Positions 1 through 6,573 of a stretch of DNA of 6,573 bases are shown here, one piece after another. The position numbers and the translations under genes are program-made. The DNA is taken from contig JADGQQ010000062.1 in assembly GCA_017881645.1 (NCBI GenBank), positions 1 to 6,573 on the forward strand, written 5' to 3'. Under the pieces are notes generated by a model that was not told the origin of the DNA, ran no database searches, and saw only the letters and a program-made list of their open reading frames with translations. This DNA is from Clostridia bacterium (GTDB lineage: Bacteria > Bacillota > Clostridia > Saccharofermentanales > Saccharofermentanaceae). How positions within the stretch are numbered: position 1 is the first letter of the stretch; every line of letters begins with the position of its first letter.

Positions 1-285
1 AGCATTTGCGCCCGAACTCCAATTCGAGGTCTCATGTATCGTTACTCCCGCAAAATCATGCAACAATTGACCCGTTCGGCAAAGTGTGCCAAGAGGAGCA
101 AGAAGCGTTCGATTTATCGTAAAGTTAGGTACAACTTCCAGACTTCGTCCAAGTGCGCCGGTGGTATAATATGCGGAAATGCTGCCCAAAGAAATAGTTG
201 ACAAAACCAGTGCTGTTGTTACGAACACAATCATTAGTCTTTGCACGAGTTTTCTGCATATTGGGAACATCTTTCTATCTAGCAT
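1..285 (-). CDS. Secreted N-acetylmuramoyl-L-alanine amidase (Amidase_2 type), N-terminal part, cut by window edge
   Basis: This reading frame is open from an ATG at 283-285 to the window edge and gives 95 residues with no stop. The N-terminus has a short basic stretch (R4, K5, R11, K12, R16), then a hydrophobic segment at about residues 18-37, with a possible signal peptidase site after SISA (residues 36-38). It is therefore a secreted or membrane-anchored protein. After about 40 residues of linker comes GVTIHETSNWSSGANA (80-95), which matches the first strand of the Amidase_2 / PGRP-like fold, where the His of the IHxT motif (H84) is a zinc ligand. Enzymes of this family cleave the amide bond between N-acetylmuramic acid and L-alanine in peptidoglycan. 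The remaining zinc ligands lie outside the window, so activity and any cell-wall binding repeats cannot be judged. The start follows AAGAAGG by 7 bases; an ATG at residue 6 is a weaker alternative. It lies 43 bases downstream of the mutase gene with no visible terminator between. The family call rests on one motif and the signal sequence. Confidence 0.72.
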   Translation of the reverse strand, partial: MLDRKMFPICRKLVQRLMIVFVTTALVLSTISLGSISAYYTTGALGRSLEVVPNFTINRTLLAPLGTLCRTGQLLHDFAGVTIHETSNWSSGANA

Positions 286-292
286 CTTTCGA

Positions 293-299
293 CCTTCTT
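293..299 (-). promoter_or_regulatory. Ribosome binding site of the amidase gene
   Basis: AAGAAGG on the minus strand, 7 bases before the ATG at 283-285. It supports that start over the in-frame ATG five codons later and supports a real gene running off the left edge. Confidence 0.7.
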
Positions 300-328
300 A
301 AATAGAATTGCCATATGTCCAAATCCAA

Positions 329-2116
329 TCACAGTTTTCCCTCTACCGCTGCAGACATTCTTTTCTTCACGCTGCCAAGCCGCTCCAGCGCCTCCGCCCG
401 GTCATCCCCGTAGATTCCGAAGTAGATTTTCAGTTTCGGCTCGGTTCCGGACGGACGGACACATGCCCAGTCAATTCCCTTTTCACCGTCAATCTCATAG
501 AGAAGCACGTCGGATTCCGGCAGAAGGATCGCTGATGATTCTACGGCTGCACCGGAAAAATCATATCTTGTGCTTGTTTTATAGTCGCGCACAGCCTGCA
601 CCGGAATACCTGCAAGCAGCTCCGAAGCCCCTGATGGCGACTTTACACTCTGCAATTCCTGTCGAAGTGTCTTCATGGCGCTGCCGATACGCTCGACACC
701 TTCTTTGCCTTCCAGTGTGAAGGAAACGGCATCCTCAAAACCATATCCGAATCTTTTGTACAGATCTTCAATCCGGTCGGCAAGTGTTTGTCCTTTGTCC
801 AGGGACTGCGCCGCCATTCCGGCAATCAGCATGGCAGATACGACGGCGTCTTTGTCACGGACATTTACGCCGGACAAGTAGCCGTAGCTCTCCTCAAATC
901 CGAACTGAAAATGTTTGTCGCCTTCTTCATCATCGATGCGGATTCTTTCGCCGATGAATTTGAAGCCGGTAAGGACTTCCTGCAGCTCCACACCGTAGTA
1001 TTTGCAGATCGGACCGGCCAGCTTGCTTGAGACAATGGTCGTAACAGCAAAGGAATTGGCCGGAAGGGTGCCCAGTGCTTTCTTGGAGGAAAGAATATAA
1101 TCCAGAAGAAGTATGCCGATTTGATTTCCGGTAAGGGGCATATATTCTTCCTGTCCGTCGATAAGGGTGCGGACGACGACGCCGATGCGGTCGCTGTCCG
1201 GATCCGTGCCGATAACCATGTCCGCACCGACTTTGCGCGCCAGTGCGATTCCCATAGCCAGCGCTTTCGGATCCTCAGGGTTCGGCATCGTAACCGTCGG
1301 GAAGCTTCCGTCCGGCTGTTCCTGCTCCGGGACGACATGAACATTGGTGAACCCGACGCGTGCGAGGATCCTGCGGACGGGCTTGTTGCCGGATCCATGG
1401 AGGGGTGTATATACGATGGACATATCTTTGTGCCGGTCGATGGCCGCCTGATCAATGACCAGTTCCGCCAGCATTTCTGTGTAGGACCGGTCGAGGTCTT
1501 CGCCGATCATTGTGAGCAGTCCGCTTGCGACGGTATCTTCCATCGTTGGGAGAACCAACGTGCGAAGGTCCGATATGGCCTCCATACAGGAGAGAATCTC
1601 GGCGGCTGCTTCAAGTGTGACCTGTCCGCCGTCTTCGCCGTAGACTTTATATCCGTTATATTTGGCCGGATTATGGCTTGCCGTGACCATGACGCCCGCA
1701 TAGGCCTTGTAAAGACGAACGGCGTAGGAAAGAACAGGCACAGGACGGAGTTCATCCGACAGATATGCTTTGATTCCCGCACGGGTTAGTACGCCGGCGA
1801 CGGTTCTTGCAAATTCCGGCGAAAAATGCCTTGAGTCAAAAGAAATGACGACGCCCCGTGCAACCGCTTCGGGACCCTGCCGCGTGATGTATTGCGCGAG
1901 TCCGGCGGTTGCCTTGGCCACAGTATAAATGTTCATACGGTTCGTTCCGGCACCGAGTACCCCGCGAAGTCCGCCGGTTCCGAATGCAAGATCACGATAA
2001 AAGCGATCTTCTATTTCTTTGGTGTCTTCACGTATCGCGAGCAGTTCTTTCCTCGTATTTTCATCAAAATAGGGATCGCTGCTCCAAAGTTCGTATTGCT
2101 TCTCGAAAAATTCCAT
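329..2116 (-). CDS. pgcA: Phosphoglucomutase/phosphomannomutase family enzyme (alpha-D-phosphohexomutase, PgcA-like)
   Basis: Complete 595-residue cytoplasmic enzyme of the alpha-D-phosphohexomutase superfamily. It interconverts hexose-6-phosphate and hexose-1-phosphate through a phosphoserine intermediate; glucose-1-phosphate feeds UDP-glucose, glycolipid anchors and wall polymers. All four family signatures are present in order. The N-terminal FGTGGLRG is at 45-52. The catalytic loop TASHNP is at 145-150, with S147 as the phosphorylated serine. The metal loop DPDSDR is at 305-310, with D305, D307 and D309 as magnesium ligands. The sugar-recognition loop GFEES is at 406-410, and the phosphate-binding loop RPSGTEPK is at 554-561. 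The length and the N-terminal extension ahead of FGTGGLRG fit the long Gram-positive group that includes Bacillus subtilis PgcA, rather than the roughly 450-residue GlmM/ManB type. Glucose against mannose (or a pentose phosphate) cannot be decided from sequence alone. The ATG follows AGGAGGA by 4 bases. No missing catalytic residue or frameshift is seen. The gene sits 66 bases downstream of birA. Confidence 0.95.
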   Translation of the reverse strand: MEFFEKQYELWSSDPYFDENTRKELLAIREDTKEIEDRFYRDLAFGTGGLRGVLGAGTNRMNIYTVAKATAGLAQYITRQGPEAVARGVVISFDSRHFSPEFARTVAGVLTRAGIKAYLSDELRPVPVLSYAVRLYKAYAGVMVTASHNPAKYNGYKVYGEDGGQVTLEAAAEILSCMEAISDLRTLVLPTMEDTVASGLLTMIGEDLDRSYTEMLAELVIDQAAIDRHKDMSIVYTPLHGSGNKPVRRILARVGFTNVHVVPEQEQPDGSFPTVTMPNPEDPKALAMGIALARKVGADMVIGTDPDSDRIGVVVRTLIDGQEEYMPLTGNQIGILLLDYILSSKKALGTLPANSFAVTTIVSSKLAGPICKYYGVELQEVLTGFKFIGERIRIDDEEGDKHFQFGFEESYGYLSGVNVRDKDAVVSAMLIAGMAAQSLDKGQTLADRIEDLYKRFGYGFEDAVSFTLEGKEGVERIGSAMKTLRQELQSVKSPSGASELLAGIPVQAVRDYKTSTRYDFSGAAVESSAILLPESDVLLYEIDGEKGIDWACVRPSGTEPKLKIYFGIYGDDRAEALERLGSVKKRMSAAVEGKL

Positions 2117-2120
2117 TTTG

Positions 2121-2127
2121 TCCTCCT
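2121..2127 (-). promoter_or_regulatory. Strong ribosome binding site of the phosphohexomutase gene
   Basis: AGGAGGA on the minus strand ends 4 bases before the ATG at 2114-2116. It is the best Shine-Dalgarno match in the window and fixes the start of the mutase. The rest of the 66-base gap after birA (2128-2182) holds no hairpin with a T-run and no good -35/-10 pair, so readthrough from birA is likely. Confidence 0.8.
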
Positions 2128-2182
2128 GATGATTTTGCTGTCTTCACTTTTCGTGCAATATAGCTGCGATTCATGTCTGTTA

Positions 2183-3172
2183 TTACAGATATCCCAGCAT
2201 ACCTCGTACGCTGACTTCGCCGGATGTAAGGGTCAGAATACTGCCGTCCTTTTTCTGAACAATCAGGTCTCCGGCATCGGAAATACCGATTGCAGTACCT
2301 TCCTGCGGAGGCTCCGACTCAATTCGAACGTATCTTCCGAGCGTTGCGCAGTTGGCACGGTATCGAGAGAGAAATGCGCCCGGTGCTTTTTCAAATTCCG
2401 GATAATGCAGTGATACCTGATGCAGTATCGCAGAAAGCAGGTCAGCCTTCGAGACTTGAGCGCCTTCCATTCGAATCGACGTCGCGACGGACGCAATTTC
2501 CTCTGGAAAAGAGCTCTGCATAACGTTGATTCCGCAGCCGATTACGGCATAGGACACCCTGTTGTCTTCCATACTCGTCTCTGATAATATACCACAAACT
2601 TTTTTACCGTTCAGTAAAGATATGATGTCATTTGGCCACTTAATCCCGAAAGACAAGGCACAAAGACTCTGCAGTGCTTCCAAAATACACAGACCAAAGA
2701 GAAGTGTCAGCGAAGACGTAGATTTTGCGTCCACAGTCGGACGAATCAAAATAGAGAACCACAGCCCTTCATCCGTATTGGATATCCAGGTCCTGCCGCG
2801 GCGGCCCCGCCCGTCACTCTGATGCATGGCAACAAAAACAGAAGAATCCGCACAGCCGCCGGCACCCGCTTCGCGTGCCAGATAATTCGTAGAAGAAGTC
2901 ATATCCGTTACGGATATTTGGAATTTTTTTGATAGGCCCAGCTTCTCGAGAGACGCTTTGACCTGCCGCTCAAATTCGGCATCCGGCCGGCGCAGACGAT
3001 ATCCACGATTGGTTGACGCCTCAATCGGATGCCCTTCGTCACGAAGTGTGGAGATCTTTTTCCAGATTGCCGCACGGGAACATCCAAACCGGGACGCCAG
3101 ATCCTGGCCATTAACGAAATCATTGCCGCTGCTTTCCAGCACCGCAAGAAGTTCTTCACGCCACGATTTCAT
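2183..3172 (-). CDS. birA: Bifunctional biotin--[acetyl-CoA-carboxylase] ligase / biotin repressor BirA
   Basis: Complete 329-residue protein. It activates biotin with ATP to biotinyl-5'-AMP and transfers it to the biotin carrier lysine of acyl-CoA carboxylases or pyruvate carboxylase; members with a DNA-binding head also repress biotin synthesis or uptake genes. Residues about 5-60 form a winged helix-turn-helix (NGQDLASRFGCSRAAIWKKI at 21-40, wing ending NRGYRL at 55-60), so this is the group II (regulatory) form. The catalytic core carries the biotinyl-AMP loop GRGRRGR (121-127), preceded by Q118, then KWPND (178-182), KVCGIL (191-196) with the expected active-site lysine K191, and GCGINV (212-217). 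The C-terminal SH3-like domain ends near SGEVSVRG (317-324). The start chosen is the ATG at 3170-3172, which has AAGGGG 8 bases upstream and overlaps the end of the yfhO-like gene by 17 bases. A longer frame from 3220 would add 16 residues and a longer overlap with no family match. The overlap suggests translational coupling. No BirA operator-like palindrome was noticed in this window, so its targets are probably elsewhere. Confidence 0.95.
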   Translation of the reverse strand: MKSWREELLAVLESSGNDFVNGQDLASRFGCSRAAIWKKISTLRDEGHPIEASTNRGYRLRRPDAEFERQVKASLEKLGLSKKFQISVTDMTSSTNYLAREAGAGGCADSSVFVAMHQSDGRGRRGRTWISNTDEGLWFSILIRPTVDAKSTSSLTLLFGLCILEALQSLCALSFGIKWPNDIISLLNGKKVCGILSETSMEDNRVSYAVIGCGINVMQSSFPEEIASVATSIRMEGAQVSKADLLSAILHQVSLHYPEFEKAPGAFLSRYRANCATLGRYVRIESEPPQEGTAIGISDAGDLIVQKKDGSILTLTSGEVSVRGMLGYL

Positions 3173-5987
3173 TCTTTGGACCCCTTTTTTTGCGATATGT
3201 AAGCAAGACAGCCCCTGCAAACACCAGCACAGTCATTCCCGAGATTATGCATCCCGATATCAAGCCCGGCGACAGAAACGTCATCTTAATCGTATGGGTT
3301 CCGGGTGTCAGCGGAATGCAGATGAGCGCTTTCTGATATGCAGTTACAGGCGTTTTTACTCCGTCCACCCATAATGTCCATCCCTTTTCATACGGAATTG
3401 TAGTAAGCAGCATCTGGTTTTCTTTTGCCGTGACCTTCGCAGATACGCGGCCGTTTTCAACCTGCAGAATCTGCACGTCCTGTCCGGACACCGCTGCGGA
3501 AAGCTGCTTCTCAAATAAGGATGTATCGCAGTAATAGAACAGCGCCGAAAGCAAGGAATATGTGTCCGAATTGGTTCGAATCGTCACCTCGACCTTATCG
3601 CCCGGGGTAAAGGAACCAAGGTCCACAATACGGGTGTAGGATGAGGAATTCAAGTTGTCAATGAATTTTCCGTTCACATAGATATCCGACTCATCATTTC
3701 TCGCCACAGCCGGAACGGACAAATATAATGGATCTGCACTTGCAATATCGATTGTATATGTAAGTGACATATCTGCCTCTTTGCTTATACGCAGATATGT
3801 GGTTACATATTGGCTTTTTGCAACGGGCGGTTCATCGCCCAAACGGTCTATATCAACCCCTTTAGCAAGACTTCTGGACATGGCTGCTTTTTCCTCCGTA
3901 GTCAGCGGCCGGGGAACAAACAGTTCCGCATTATTCAGGACGGGTGGCGATGCCTTAGCGGCTGTGTAAACCGGAGACGAAAATTGCGCATCGCCAAACA
4001 GCGAAACCATAAGTTCATTTTGAAATTCGAACGGATTCTTATTCACCGGGGTCTTTTCAAGTGAGAAAAAATCAAATGCATTCGCGTTACTATCCACAAA
4101 ATACATGAATGGCAGAGCATCTACATTCTTATAAAGGAATATCTTTCCATCAGCGCTGGGTGCTATGCGTTGATAATTCGAAACCATTTTTGCTTCAGAC
4201 AGAATATATTTAATGCCAAACAGGGAATCAGTTACAATGGACGAATAGGTGTGGGATGACGTGAAGTAATTGTAATTCGTGTCAAACCCAAGTTGCTTCA
4301 AAAAATGGTTCAGGTCCTTATTGGCTGAAGAATTGAACGTTGATATCGACGGGTAGTCGAGATAAAGTCCGGCATTCATAGGTCCGATCGCATCAAAAAG
4401 CGCCCCGCCCGTCTCTATTCTGAAGAATCCGGTGTCAAGTGACTTCTCGTTCGCTTTTGCCTGTTGAACCAACGGTTCCGACTGCTGTATCGCCTTCGCT
4501 AATGGCTCTCTGTCTGCCTCTCCGCCAAACATTTTCGGCCGCATGTACAGCGGATTCACAATAACAACTTCAATGCAGATGATTATAACGAGTAATGCCG
4601 GAATAAGCTTTTTCAAATTTGCAATACTTTTATGAAACGCAACGTCTGTCATAGAATAGAGACAGCCGAGCTGGAGAATTCCCAGAAAGAAATTGATGTA
4701 GAATCGGGCACCTTCTTTGGCAAGATCTCCGCTTTTCTGTACGATAAACAGAACCGCCAGAAATACAAGTCCGGTGATCACAAAAGCTTTGGGGGGCACT
4801 TCGCGAATATGCAGAAGTGAAGCAAACGCAATCACAAGAAGAACAAAAACAAGAAGAAATGAGTACCTGTACAAAAACCAGTTAGGCGAATCAAAAAGCT
4901 GCCATGCAAGGTTCAAAAAAGATAGATTGAAGCAGAGAATGAAAAAAACGACGGTGCCTCCGGCGATTCCCTTTTGTCTGCGGGAAAAGTACGGGTTGAA
5001 GAAAAAAAGACCGCACAGTAGAAATATGATAAGTCCGCAGTATATCAGTGGCTTGTTATTGTCAAGTGAATCAAATGAACCCGACAAAACCTGATTCAAC
5101 ATATCAATAAACGAGAAATTCGAATCAAGGGCGACCGGGTTACCGGTCCGGTCAGGATTTCCGAGAATATCCATACCTGCCGGAAGAAGTATGGCTGCGG
5201 ACATACCTATGGCAATACCGGCACTTCCCAAAAACCGGAGAATCGTACTTCCTGCCGTGACCGGGTTCTCCGGAGCCTTAACCCGATTGGCAAATAAGCG
5301 TAACAATAAATACAGGAATGAGAAAATACCCACCATATAGGCAATATAGAATCCGGAAACAAAGAGAACAAACAAGGTGAGCGTCACCCTCCACCATTTC
5401 GAACGGTCTTCGACAAATTGCTCAACAAAATACAGCAGAAGAGGCAGAAGGAATAATCCGTCCAGCCACATAATGTTGATCATAAATACCACTACATAGG
5501 AAGAGAAAGCATATAGGATGCCGAAAACGATCGAAAAATTTGATTTTGTATGGAAAAACTTTCTTAGGTACAGTGTCATCATTGCCGAGGAAAGGGAGAC
5601 CTTGATACCGATCAGTACGATTATTGCTTCGGAAATCATATGGTCCGGAAAAAGAAACGTCACGAAATTAATCGGACTTGCCAGATAGTAGGCAAAGAGT
5701 CCGGCCGTGTTCTTGCCCATTCCGATCAGAAACGAATAGGTAAATCCTCCGCCCGAAAGCAGCTGGTGTTTGTAGGCAACCAAATCCGGTGCATACTGTG
5801 CGCTCAGGTCAGATAGAATTACAGAGTGTGTGCCAAAAGGATAAAATTGTATAACGAAACATAGAACAGTAAAAAACCCGCCCGTTAATAAGAATGTCAG
5901 CCATACTGCCGGGCTTCTTTTCGGTTTCTCTATTCTTTTCTTCAGATGATCTTCTTTTGTTTTCTGCAGTGTCTTTTTTTCAATCAT
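3156..5987 (-). CDS. yfhO: YfhO-family multi-spanning membrane protein, probable GT-C type glycosyltransferase
   Basis: Complete 943-residue integral membrane protein. A lysine/arginine-rich cytoplasmic head (residues 1-25) precedes the first membrane helix at about 28-48. The first outer loop holds ILSDLSAQYAPDL (57-69) and then GMGKN and YLASPINF, the conserved pattern of the YfhO family; D60 and D68 sit where GT-C enzymes place a catalytic acidic residue. About a dozen further helices follow up to about residue 478. Residues about 482-905 form a large, mostly soluble domain, presumably outside the cell, with a beta-sandwich-like end (about 725-905). A last helix lies at 907-930, before a basic tail (YRKKRGPK). 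In Bacillus subtilis, YfhO works with CsbB and GtcA-type proteins in attaching a sugar to lipoteichoic acid from an undecaprenyl-phosphate donor; the acceptor and sugar here are unknown. The ATG at 5985-5987 is preferred to an in-frame TTG at 6003-6005 because AGAGGA lies 9 bases before the ATG and the TTG has no such site. At 943 residues it is somewhat longer than the Bacillus protein. Confidence 0.88.
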   Translation of the reverse strand: MIEKKTLQKTKEDHLKKRIEKPKRSPAVWLTFLLTGGFFTVLCFVIQFYPFGTHSVILSDLSAQYAPDLVAYKHQLLSGGGFTYSFLIGMGKNTAGLFAYYLASPINFVTFLFPDHMISEAIIVLIGIKVSLSSAMMTLYLRKFFHTKSNFSIVFGILYAFSSYVVVFMINIMWLDGLFLLPLLLYFVEQFVEDRSKWWRVTLTLFVLFVSGFYIAYMVGIFSFLYLLLRLFANRVKAPENPVTAGSTILRFLGSAGIAIGMSAAILLPAGMDILGNPDRTGNPVALDSNFSFIDMLNQVLSGSFDSLDNNKPLIYCGLIIFLLCGLFFFNPYFSRRQKGIAGGTVVFFILCFNLSFLNLAWQLFDSPNWFLYRYSFLLVFVLLVIAFASLLHIREVPPKAFVITGLVFLAVLFIVQKSGDLAKEGARFYINFFLGILQLGCLYSMTDVAFHKSIANLKKLIPALLVIIICIEVVIVNPLYMRPKMFGGEADREPLAKAIQQSEPLVQQAKANEKSLDTGFFRIETGGALFDAIGPMNAGLYLDYPSISTFNSSANKDLNHFLKQLGFDTNYNYFTSSHTYSSIVTDSLFGIKYILSEAKMVSNYQRIAPSADGKIFLYKNVDALPFMYFVDSNANAFDFFSLEKTPVNKNPFEFQNELMVSLFGDAQFSSPVYTAAKASPPVLNNAELFVPRPLTTEEKAAMSRSLAKGVDIDRLGDEPPVAKSQYVTTYLRISKEADMSLTYTIDIASADPLYLSVPAVARNDESDIYVNGKFIDNLNSSSYTRIVDLGSFTPGDKVEVTIRTNSDTYSLLSALFYYCDTSLFEKQLSAAVSGQDVQILQVENGRVSAKVTAKENQMLLTTIPYEKGWTLWVDGVKTPVTAYQKALICIPLTPGTHTIKMTFLSPGLISGCIISGMTVLVFAGAVLLTYRKKRGPKNEIVA
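3181..3186 (-). promoter_or_regulatory. Ribosome binding site of birA, inside the end of the yfhO-like gene
   Basis: AAGGGG on the minus strand, 8 bases before the ATG at 3170-3172. It lies within the last codons of the upstream membrane protein gene, which stops at 3156-3158. It supports the shorter birA start, giving an N-terminus (MKSWREELL) that leads straight into the helix-turn-helix as in other BirA proteins. Confidence 0.6.
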
Positions 5988-5996
5988 ATTGCTTTG

Positions 5997-6002
5997 TCCT
6001 CT
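5997..6002 (-). promoter_or_regulatory. Ribosome binding site of the yfhO-like gene
   Basis: AGAGGA on the minus strand, 9 bases before the ATG at 5985-5987. It lies downstream of the in-frame TTG at 6003-6005 and so argues for the ATG as the true start. Confidence 0.65.
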
Positions 6003-6048
6003 CAAGCATGAACCGGCTCATTTACTCGAATTATGATTTCTTCGTGTT

Positions 6049-6573
6049 TCAGTTATGACGGGCAAGATATTTGTAGAACAGGTTATCCTGAGTGGGTCCG
6101 ACAAAGTTTCCCGCTAAATTGGAGTCATTTCCAAGCGTGCCGATCGAATCAGCCTGAAGATAGCCGACCCAACCCTGTGCTTTCAGATTTTTGCCATATG
6201 GCGAAAGTATTGGAATGTTCGAATCCGCAAGCCCGCTTCCGATGTTCACCATCCATTTGTGTGTCTGCTGATATGCCAGCAGCGAATATGTAACAGATCG
6301 AGTGATCTCTTGCACGGGTACGGTCATCCCAATCACAAGAAGTCCCGCCAACACATACTTGACATATTTCCGTCGGTGAACGGGTGCAGTGCCGGCTTTT
6401 ACCTTTTCATCTGTATCTTGTTTCCCGAAAAGTGATTTCTGCACAAGAATCTGTATCATAAAAAGTGCCGGGATCGATACTCTCATACAAAAATCCTGAC
6501 TGCCGCCGATTCGAAAAAACGGAATAGAAAGAAGACTGATCACGCATATCCAATAAAGTGGTGATTTCGCATG
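6049..6573 (-). CDS. Integral membrane protein of unknown function, C-terminal 174 residues, cut by window edge
   Basis: The frame is open from the window edge to a TGA at 6049-6051, giving 174 residues. A GTG at 6541-6543 could in principle be a start, but coding sequence continues in frame upstream of it (HAKSPLYWIC) with no stop and no ribosome binding site there. I therefore read this as the tail of a larger protein. A hydrophobic segment covers about residues 5-20. It is followed by RIGGSQDFCMRVSIPALFMIQILV (21-44), in which a polar DFxMR stretch leads into a second helix. A charged, presumably cytoplasmic stretch follows (about 50-72), then a helix at about 73-88. A soluble tail rich in Gly, Asn and Ser ends in FYKYLARHN. 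The layout, many helices followed by a polar tail, resembles large bacterial membrane proteins related to GT-C sugar transferases, but I do not recognise a named family. It lies 61 bases upstream of the yfhO-like gene in the same direction, so a shared envelope role is plausible but not shown. Confidence 0.75.
   Translation of the reverse strand, partial: HAKSPLYWICVISLLSIPFFRIGGSQDFCMRVSIPALFMIQILVQKSLFGKQDTDEKVKAGTAPVHRRKYVKYVLAGLLVIGMTVPVQEITRSVTYSLLAYQQTHKWMVNIGSGLADSNIPILSPYGKNLKAQGWVGYLQADSIGTLGNDSNLAGNFVGPTQDNLFYKYLARHN

Noticed and set aside
286..331. Possible promoter (TTGGAT, 18 bases, TATTTA) before the amidase gene
   Set aside because: Each hexamer matches the consensus at only about three of six positions, and the supposed -10 box touches the ribosome binding site.
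1121..1789. Long plus-strand open frame (222 codons) opposite the phosphohexomutase gene
   Set aside because: It lies wholly antisense to a gene with every family motif intact, its translation resembles no known protein, and GC-rich codons in the mutase gene readily create such open frames. The same applies to the minus-strand frame at 865-1455.
1892..2413. Plus-strand open frame of 173 codons spanning the pgcA start and the birA end
   Set aside because: It is antisense to both genes, has no recognisable motif, and covers the strong ribosome binding site of the mutase on the other strand.
3173..3220. Longer birA start adding 16 residues (MQGLSCLHIAKKGVQR)
   Set aside because: The added residues precede the normal BirA N-terminus, would deepen the overlap with the upstream gene to 65 bases, and the internal ATG has a better placed ribosome binding site.
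5980..6009. Nine-codon mini-frame (ATG at 6007-6009) ending just after the yfhO-like start, as a possible leader peptide
   Set aside because: It has no Shine-Dalgarno of its own, no run of regulatory codons and no associated hairpins; such short frames occur by chance.
6009..6020. Near-palindrome TGAGCCGGTTCA upstream of the yfhO-like gene, as an operator or terminator
   Set aside because: It is only 12 bases with one mismatch, has no loop and no following T-run, and no second copy was noticed elsewhere in the window.

Overview
All readable genes lie on the minus strand, so transcription runs from position 6573 towards position 1. Read in that direction the window holds: the 3' end of an unrecognised multi-spanning membrane protein (6573-6049); a complete YfhO-family membrane protein (5987-3156); a complete bifunctional biotin-protein ligase/repressor, birA (3172-2183); a complete phosphoglucomutase/phosphomannomutase-type enzyme, close to pgcA (2116-329); and the 5' end of a secreted N-acetylmuramoyl-L-alanine amidase (285-1), which runs off the window.

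The window is almost fully coding. The gaps are 61, -17 (overlap), 66 and 43 bases. I see no convincing terminator hairpin or promoter in any gap, and no stretch of 300 bases lacks a gene. Each gene that starts here has a purine-rich Shine-Dalgarno sequence at sensible spacing. Same direction, tight packing and the yfhO/birA overlap suggest one transcription unit, but this is inferred from layout only.

The families (YfhO, the long PgcA-type mutase, BirA with an N-terminal helix-turn-helix, a secreted amidase with an HET motif) and the strong AGGAGG-type ribosome binding sites point to a Gram-positive Bacillota bacterium of intermediate GC, probably from the Clostridia or a neighbouring class. 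I cannot name a genus.

Functionally, four of the five genes can be tied to the cell envelope with varying strength. The mutase supplies hexose-1-phosphate for nucleotide sugars. YfhO is of the type linked to sugar decoration of teichoic acids outside the membrane. The upstream partial gene encodes another membrane protein with a sugar-transferase-like look. The amidase would cut peptidoglycan. BirA (biotin attachment to acyl-CoA carboxylases, hence lipid synthesis) is the housekeeping member. The window looks like ordinary chromosomal core sequence. I found no mobile element, CRISPR array, RNA gene or clearly new system; the least explained item is the partial membrane protein at the right edge.
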